From a bacterium (GTDB taxonomy: Archaea; Thermoproteota; Nitrososphaeria; Nitrososphaerales; CADDZS01), in the NCBI GenBank assembly GCA_027310845.1, contig DAIDAB010000016.1:1-19185 (forward strand): a stretch of DNA of 19,185 bases. Direction: 5' to 3'. The notes under the pieces are model-generated. The model worked only from the letters and a program-made list of their open reading frames with translations, did not search any database and was not told the DNA's origin. A program made the translations under genes and the position numbers. Below are positions 15,711-19,185 of this stretch, one piece after another (position 1 is the stretch's first letter; each line of letters starts with the position of its first letter).

Positions 15711-15753
15711 GGAAGATACTAAGCAAGTCTCGGTATTTATGTAAATCCTTATT

Positions 15754-15806
15754 GATGTATATGCACACATATCGAGTAAAGGTTAATATAAGTGTGCATA
15801 CACATC
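15754..15806. promoter_or_regulatory. Inverted repeat around the first transposase TATA box
   Basis: GATGTATATGCACAC (15754-15768) is the reverse complement of GTGTGCATACACATC (15792-15806) at 14 of 15 positions. The 23-bp spacer holds the TATA-like TTAATATAAG (15783-15792). A related third half-site, GATATGTGTATG, lies at 15817-15828 over the transposase start. ACACATATCG (15765-15774) and CGATATGTGT (15816-15825) also form a 10-bp inverted pair. This is a likely operator for the divergent RHH gene, for the transposase itself, or an element end. Confidence 0.6.
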
Positions 15807-15819
15807 TATTGCTAGCGAT

Positions 15820-16992
15820 ATGTGTATGGCTAGCGAACAGAAACAAGGTGATGAGCGCATGACTAGAGGCTTACTGCTCTTCCGAAAGAAAGGCAAGAGC
15901 ATAACCGAGAATCCTGATGGTTCTTGGACTGTTCCTAGCCAATTCAATATCGAGATCACCTATGAAGTTCGCTTGCTTGGAGAGAAGTATGTTTGCACTT
16001 GTCCAGATTTTGAGAATAGAGAGATTGAGTTTTGCAAGCATGTTCACGCGGTCAAGTTTCTGATCGCGTCTCAAGTCTATTTCGAAGAAAAGCAAAAGCC
16101 AAAAGTGTTTAGCGAAGATTCAATTCAATGCGCAAAGTGTGGTTCTATCCGCGTGGTGAAATACGGATTTGATTCTGGCAAGCAAGTTTTCAAGTGCAAA
16201 GACTGTTTGAGGAAATTCGTACCGAGCCTGATTCCGAGATCTAAATTCACACCTGAAGTGGTCTCTCTAACTTTAGACCTATATTTCTCTGGCACGTCTC
16301 TCCGAAAGATAGCTCGAATCGTCTCAGATCATACAGAACAGCACTTGGGAGCCACAACGGTTTATGATTGGATTCAGAGATTCGTTCCAAAGATTTCTGA
16401 CTATGTCAATAGTTTAGCTCCGAGCCTTTCAGACACTTGGCACGCAGATGAGATATTCCTCAAGATGAAAGATGGAATCACTTACAGAGGGAATACCAAG
16501 ATGGCTTTCCTTTGGAATGTGATGGATAGAAAAACAAGATTTCTTCTAGCCTCAAAGTTATCGAGATTCAGAGACAAAGAGGGAGCTGTTCAAGTATTCC
16601 AAGAGGCAATTAAGAACGCTCACAACGAGACACCTGATAAGATATTCACTGATTCTCTCAATGCCTATGAAACGCCGATCTTCGATATGCTTCCACAGAC
16701 CTATCATATCGCAAGAGCTGGCGTGAAAAAACCACACGCGAACAATAACCGCGTTGAAAGATTAAACGGAACAGTAAGGGAAAGAGTCAAAGTTCAAAGA
16801 GGATGGAAATCTAGGGAATCGCAAATAGCCGAAGGCCAGAGAATCCATTACAATTTCGTAAAGCCTCATTCAGCTCTTGAAGGACAAACACCTGCGCAAA
16901 GAGCTGGGATTCCAATTCAGAATAATTGGAATGAACTGCTCAGACTAGCACTTAACACCCGAAGTGAAACACCTATTGAAAACACCCAATAG
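15820..16992 (+). CDS. Transposase: SWIM zinc finger, zinc ribbon, DD(34)E core
   Basis: 390 aa. A SWIM-type finger CxC...CxH (Cys59, Cys61, Cys72, His74) is followed by a zinc ribbon (Cys104, Cys107, Cys126, Cys129), a helix-turn-helix region (about 145-190) and an IS6/rve-like DDE core: WHADE with Asp210, FTDS with Asp278 and RVERLNG with Glu313, giving DD(34)E. The catalytic triad is intact. ATG 15820 is the longest start, but AGGTGAT at 15846-15852 sits 6 nt before ATG 15859, a strong alternative that still keeps all domains. By eye about 65% identical to the second transposase, so a different element of the same family. Its last dozen codons run into the 106-bp palindrome and give a tail the other copy lacks. 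Confidence 0.88.
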   Translation: MCMASEQKQGDERMTRGLLLFRKKGKSITENPDGSWTVPSQFNIEITYEVRLLGEKYVCTCPDFENREIEFCKHVHAVKFLIASQVYFEEKQKPKVFSEDSIQCAKCGSIRVVKYGFDSGKQVFKCKDCLRKFVPSLIPRSKFTPEVVSLTLDLYFSGTSLRKIARIVSDHTEQHLGATTVYDWIQRFVPKISDYVNSLAPSLSDTWHADEIFLKMKDGITYRGNTKMAFLWNVMDRKTRFLLASKLSRFRDKEGAVQVFQEAIKNAHNETPDKIFTDSLNAYETPIFDMLPQTYHIARAGVKKPHANNNRVERLNGTVRERVKVQRGWKSRESQIAEGQRIHYNFVKPHSALEGQTPAQRAGIPIQNNWNELLRLALNTRSETPIENTQ

Positions 16993-17061
16993 AGAAACAG
17001 AACCCAAGCAAGGATTCTGTTGAATCTTCGGGTGATTTCTTAGGGTGTTGATTTTCGGGTG
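16956..17061 (+). repeat. 106-bp interrupted palindrome, copy B
   Basis: Dyad centred at 17008.5, with about 33 Watson-Crick and 3 wobble pairs over 50-nt arms. The inner stem is AACAGAACCC/GGATTCTGTT (9 of 10) with loop AAGCAA. Three CACC-type units on the left (16956, 16970, 16983) mirror three GGTG-type units on the right (ending 17034, 17047, 17061) exactly, at 13-14 bp steps. The right-hand units read TTCGGGTG, TTAGGGTG and TTCGGGTG. The left arm includes the last codons of the first transposase. It fills the gap to the toxin gene. Confidence 0.8.
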
Positions 17062-17073
17062 ATGCCTCACTCT

Positions 17074-17649
17074 TCATTTCCTCAATCTATGTAGTCGTTG
17101 TGTAGTAGTAGTGTGCCAAGTCTCAAAATATGCTTGCCAAACTGGATTATCAAAGATCATTTTTTCGGTTGCATTTTGTGGCAAAGTTAACTTCACGAGC
17201 AGATATAGGAATCTCATAGAACGCGATACATTAACACATGGCTTCAGCCAATTTGATATTCTTTCTATCTCTATTGAAGGCTCATGATTGGGTGTATCAG
17301 CTGTTCTTGTGGCTACATCTTTGGTAAATTCTGGCGCATCATTTGGAATATTGAATCTGTATCCATTTATGAAGAAAAAGAACGAGCCAGTCATCAAAGC
17401 AGTTCTCTTGTTTCCATCCGTAAAAGGATGAAAATTGATGTATGCATACATGAGTGCGCCCGCTTTTGTTAGAAGGCTAGGAAATGGGATAAAATTGTAA
17501 ACGTCTGTCTTCACCCATTCTATACAGCCCTCTACCATGCCTTTTGACATCCAACCCTGATCTCCCCGTTCTTTTATCAAAAGGTCGTGGAAATCTTGAA
17601 CGAATTTTCGGGTAGGATAAAGGACTATTTGGCCAGAAGACTTTGCCAT
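17074..17649 (-). CDS. Doc/Fic-type toxin
   Basis: 191-aa Fic-fold protein with the Doc-type active loop HPFTDGNKRTAL at 74-85 (His74, Phe76, Asp78, Asn80, Lys81, Arg82). AMPylating Fic enzymes have HxFx(D/E)GNGRxxR; the NKR form belongs to Doc, which inactivates EF-Tu by phosphorylation, so a translation-blocking toxin is the likely role. It is longer than phage P1 Doc (126 aa), with a C-terminal extension of about 80 residues of unknown function. The ATG at 17649 follows the stop of a small upstream gene by 5 nt, the usual place for an antitoxin. It lies between two facing transposases, so it may be cargo. Confidence 0.82.
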   Translation of the reverse strand: MAKSSGQIVLYPTRKFVQDFHDLLIKERGDQGWMSKGMVEGCIEWVKTDVYNFIPFPSLLTKAGALMYAYINFHPFTDGNKRTALMTGSFFFFINGYRFNIPNDAPEFTKDVATRTADTPNHEPSIEIERISNWLKPCVNVSRSMRFLYLLVKLTLPQNATEKMIFDNPVWQAYFETWHTTTTQRLHRLRK

Positions 17650-17654
17650 TCAGA

Positions 17655-17822
17655 TTACATTTTCGACAGTCGTTCAAATACTTCTTTGTTTTGGCTTAGG
17701 ACTGCTTTAGCAAACTGCTCTGGCGCAAGACCCTTTTGTGTGGCTTGCTTCTTGCCAAAGATCACAGCCAGCACAGCCACCGCTATTCCAATTACTACGC
17801 CCACGCTATCAAACATGTCCAT
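17655..17822 (-). CDS. Small gene before the Doc toxin, candidate partner/antitoxin
   Basis: 55 codons, ATG 17822 to TAA 17657-17655. The protein has a short N-terminus, one hydrophobic helix (VGVVIGIAVAVLAVIFG, about 7-23), a KK stop-transfer, and an amphipathic C-terminal helix (APEQFAKAVLSQNKEVFERL). GGTGA lies 2 nt before ATG 17822 but 8 nt before ATG 17816, so the second ATG (53 aa) may be the real start. The Doc gene begins 5 nt after the stop, implying coupling. It does not resemble Phd. The C-terminal SQNKE fits only the first part of the Fic-inhibitory motif [S/T]xxxE[G/N], so inhibition is a guess. Confidence 0.6.
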   Translation of the reverse strand: MDMFDSVGVVIGIAVAVLAVIFGKKQATQKGLAPEQFAKAVLSQNKEVFERLSKM

Positions 17823-17842
17823 ATTCACCACTTGCGACGCTG

Positions 17843-17868
17843 ATAATTAGCTCGTTGTAGCTAATTAT
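17843..17868. promoter_or_regulatory. 10-bp perfect palindrome over the toxin-operon promoter
   Basis: ATAATTAGCT, six bases, AGCTAATTAT. On the minus strand a TATA-like TATATAA (about 17865-17871) overlaps one arm, and transcription would start near the other arm, some 20-25 nt before the small gene. This is the layout of an autoregulated toxin-antitoxin promoter. It could instead be the terminator of the second transposase, whose stop is 70 nt upstream. Confidence 0.55.
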
Positions 17869-17938
17869 ATACATTATGTGTAAATTGTCTCATACAGAAA
17901 ATAGGACGGCTCGTTCGTGGCCAGAATATATATTCAAG

Positions 17939-19096
17939 CTACTTTTTGAGCATAGCGGATTCCAGTAGTCCTCTCCACTTGTTTTCAATCGGAATCCCAG
18001 CTCTCTGAGCTGGCGTCATGCGTTCTAATGCCATGTGTGGCTTTACGAAATTATAGTGGATTCTCTGCCCTTCCGCAATAGGTGTCTCTAAACTCTTCCA
18101 TCCTCTTTGGACTTTGACTCTCTCACGCACAGTACCGTTTAGTCTTTCAATTCTGTTATTTGTGGCGGCAGGTTTCTTGATTCCAGCTTTTGCGATATGA
18201 TAGGCTTGAGGCAATAAGTCAAAGATAGGCGTATTGTATGATCTCAAGGAATCAGTCAATACTCTCTCAGGTGTTGAGCCATGAGCGTTCTTAATTGCTT
18301 CTTTGAAAGCTTGCGTTGCTCCTTGTTCATCTCTGTATTTTGAGAGCTTAGAAGCTAGAAGGAATCTCGTCTTTCTATCCATCACGTTCCAGAGGAAAGA
18401 TGTCTTGTCATACTCTCTTTTTCCTATCTTGAATTTGATTCCATTTTTCATTTTGACATAAACCTCGTCTGCATGCCAAGTATCCGAAAGTTGAGGACTG
18501 AGCGAATTTACATACTCTGATATCTGAGGAATGTATCTTGCAATCCAAGTGTAAATCGTGGAATAGTGAATGTCTAGGTTATAGTGATCTGAAACTGTGC
18601 GGGTTATCTTTCTCAAGGACATTCCCGAAAAGTAAAGATCAAGCGTGAGAGAAACTAGCTCAGGTGAATAGTGAACCTTCTTTAGAACTGAAAGCTCTCT
18701 GAATTTTCTTCCACAGTCCTTACACTTGAAAACTTGCTTGTTGTCTGCATGGCCGAATTTCACTATTCGGATTGAACCGCACTTGTCGCATTGAATTGAA
18801 TCTTCAGCAAAGACCTTTGGCTTTGGAGCTTGCTTAATTTCGACTTGTGAAGCAATCCAGAACTTTACAGCGTGGATATGCTTGCATGCCTCAATCTTTC
18901 TGACTTCACGGTATTTGAAATCAAGGCAATTACAGAGATACTTTCCTTCAATCAGTCTAACAAGGTAAGCGATCTCTTCCACCGTCTGAGAGGGAACGCT
19001 GAATGTTCCGTCAGCATTCTCAGAGATAACCTTCTTTTCGGCTATGTCCATTCCTCTCATCATTCGGCTATCCGAATTGTTTTCTCTTGGTATCAT
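17939..19096 (-). CDS. Transposase: SWIM zinc finger, zinc ribbon, DD(34)E core (second copy)
   Basis: 385 aa, full length, same layout as the transposase at 15820: SWIM finger (Cys55, Cys57, Cys71, His73), zinc ribbon (Cys103, Cys106, Cys125, Cys128), helix-turn-helix region, then WHADE Asp210, LTDS Asp282 and RIERLNG Glu317, DD(34)E. It differs from the first copy at about a third of positions and has a short insertion near 222-231 (KFKIGKREYD) and two extra residues in the SWIM finger. The nucleotide sequences are clearly diverged, so this is not a recent duplication. The ATG at 19096 lacks an SD and lies inside a potential hairpin loop. It reads towards the toxin operon on the same strand. 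Confidence 0.88.
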   Translation of the reverse strand: MIPRENNSDSRMMRGMDIAEKKVISENADGTFSVPSQTVEEIAYLVRLIEGKYLCNCLDFKYREVRKIEACKHIHAVKFWIASQVEIKQAPKPKVFAEDSIQCDKCGSIRIVKFGHADNKQVFKCKDCGRKFRELSVLKKVHYSPELVSLTLDLYFSGMSLRKITRTVSDHYNLDIHYSTIYTWIARYIPQISEYVNSLSPQLSDTWHADEVYVKMKNGIKFKIGKREYDKTSFLWNVMDRKTRFLLASKLSKYRDEQGATQAFKEAIKNAHGSTPERVLTDSLRSYNTPIFDLLPQAYHIAKAGIKKPAATNNRIERLNGTVRERVKVQRGWKSLETPIAEGQRIHYNFVKPHMALERMTPAQRAGIPIENKWRGLLESAMLKK

Positions 19097-19177
19097 TGTG
19101 GAATACCATTAGTGGTATAATGGTAGCCTTATTTAGGAATTGCACAAACCTTTTAAATGGTAATTACCATTATACCA
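19088..19177 (-). promoter_or_regulatory. Promoter of the second transposase with seven TGGTA/TACCA motifs
   Basis: TGGTATAATGGTA (19113-19125) and TACCATTATACCA (19165-19177) are a perfect 13-bp inverted repeat. Between them lies the TATA-like TTTTAAA (19151-19157), predicting a minus-strand start near 19128. TGGTA or TACCA also occurs at 19088, 19104 and 19158. ATGGTAATTACCAT (19157-19170) is a perfect 14-bp palindrome touching the TATA box. In the leader, ATACCA(19103-19108) can pair with 19113-19118, or with 19088-19093 around a 9-nt loop that contains the start codon. Confidence 0.65.
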
Positions 19178-19185
19178 TTGATGTT

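Larger units (their letters stand above)
15754..16992 (+). mobile_element. Insertion sequence 1, SWIM/DD(34)E transposase; approximate ends
   Basis: Single-gene insertion sequence with an IS6-like catalytic core. The 5' limit is placed at the inverted repeat before the gene and the 3' limit at the stop. True terminal repeats and target duplications could not be identified, and the palindrome at 16956-17061 may be part of the right end. Confidence 0.5.
17939..19177 (-). mobile_element. Insertion sequence 2, related to element 1 in opposite orientation; approximate ends
   Basis: Single-gene element. The 5' side is placed at the outer TACCATTATACCA repeat and the 3' side at the transposase stop. 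Real ends were not identified and may lie beyond the window on the right. Confidence 0.45.

Noticed and set aside
16956..17061. Integron attC site
   Set aside because: A GTTRRRY match (GTTGAAT at 17019) occurs on one side only; the mirror RYYYAAC is absent, and no integrase is present.
17924..17935. 12-bp palindrome GAATATATATTC after transposase 2
   Set aside because: Short and purely AT in the centre; such palindromes are expected by chance in AT-rich spacers.
15754..19177. Classical composite transposon carrying the toxin
   Set aside because: The two flanking transposases differ at about a third of residues and no matching ends or target duplications are visible.
1..19185. CRISPR arrays, tRNA or rRNA genes
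   Set aside because: No regularly spaced direct repeats with spacers and no recognisable cloverleaf or rRNA sequence on reading both strands, though a tRNAscan run would be more sensitive.

Overview
The window is archaeal chromosome. Markers seen in the sequence are the archaea-specific tRNA-dependent amidotransferase pair GatD/GatE, an ABCE1 ribosome-recycling ATPase, a Cdc48/VAT-type double AAA+ ATPase, NurA/HerA, a Trm5-type tRNA methyltransferase and an ATP-dependent DNA ligase. Genes often begin with TTG or GTG behind AT-rich TATA-like boxes, and some have Shine-Dalgarno (SD) sequences of the archaeal AGGAGGTGAT type. The set fits the TACK archaea, with a Thaumarchaeota/Nitrososphaeria-like lineage my best but unproven guess.

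Positions 1-14204 look like a conserved housekeeping core. The end of a DNA ligase gene meets trm5 tail to tail. Upstream of trm5, on the same strand, lies abce1, whose single reading frame is cut by one in-frame TAA in the linker between its two ATPase domains. A 309-bp divergent promoter region leads to cdc48, then the gatD-gatE operon, a convergent pair of winged-helix proteins, nurA-herA, and an F420/flavin-type (LLM) oxidoreductase.

Positions 14205-19185 are accessory and more AT-rich. They hold small membrane proteins (one apparently frameshifted), a two-TM protein, a ribbon-helix-helix regulator, and two related but clearly different SWIM/zinc-ribbon/DD(34)E transposases pointing at each other. 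Between the transposases is a Doc/Fic-type toxin gene preceded by a 55-codon partner gene that is easy to miss. Two 106-bp interrupted palindromes with the same geometry and an identical 19-bp core lie 2,586 bp apart in direct orientation. They bracket the membrane-protein/RHH/first-transposase segment and are the best candidate here for something undescribed. The promoters of both transposases and of the toxin operon each carry their own, unrelated dyad repeats around the TATA box.

A layout habit recurs: three of the four convergent gene pairs overlap by exactly 4 nt at their stop codons (CTAG, CTAG, TTAG).
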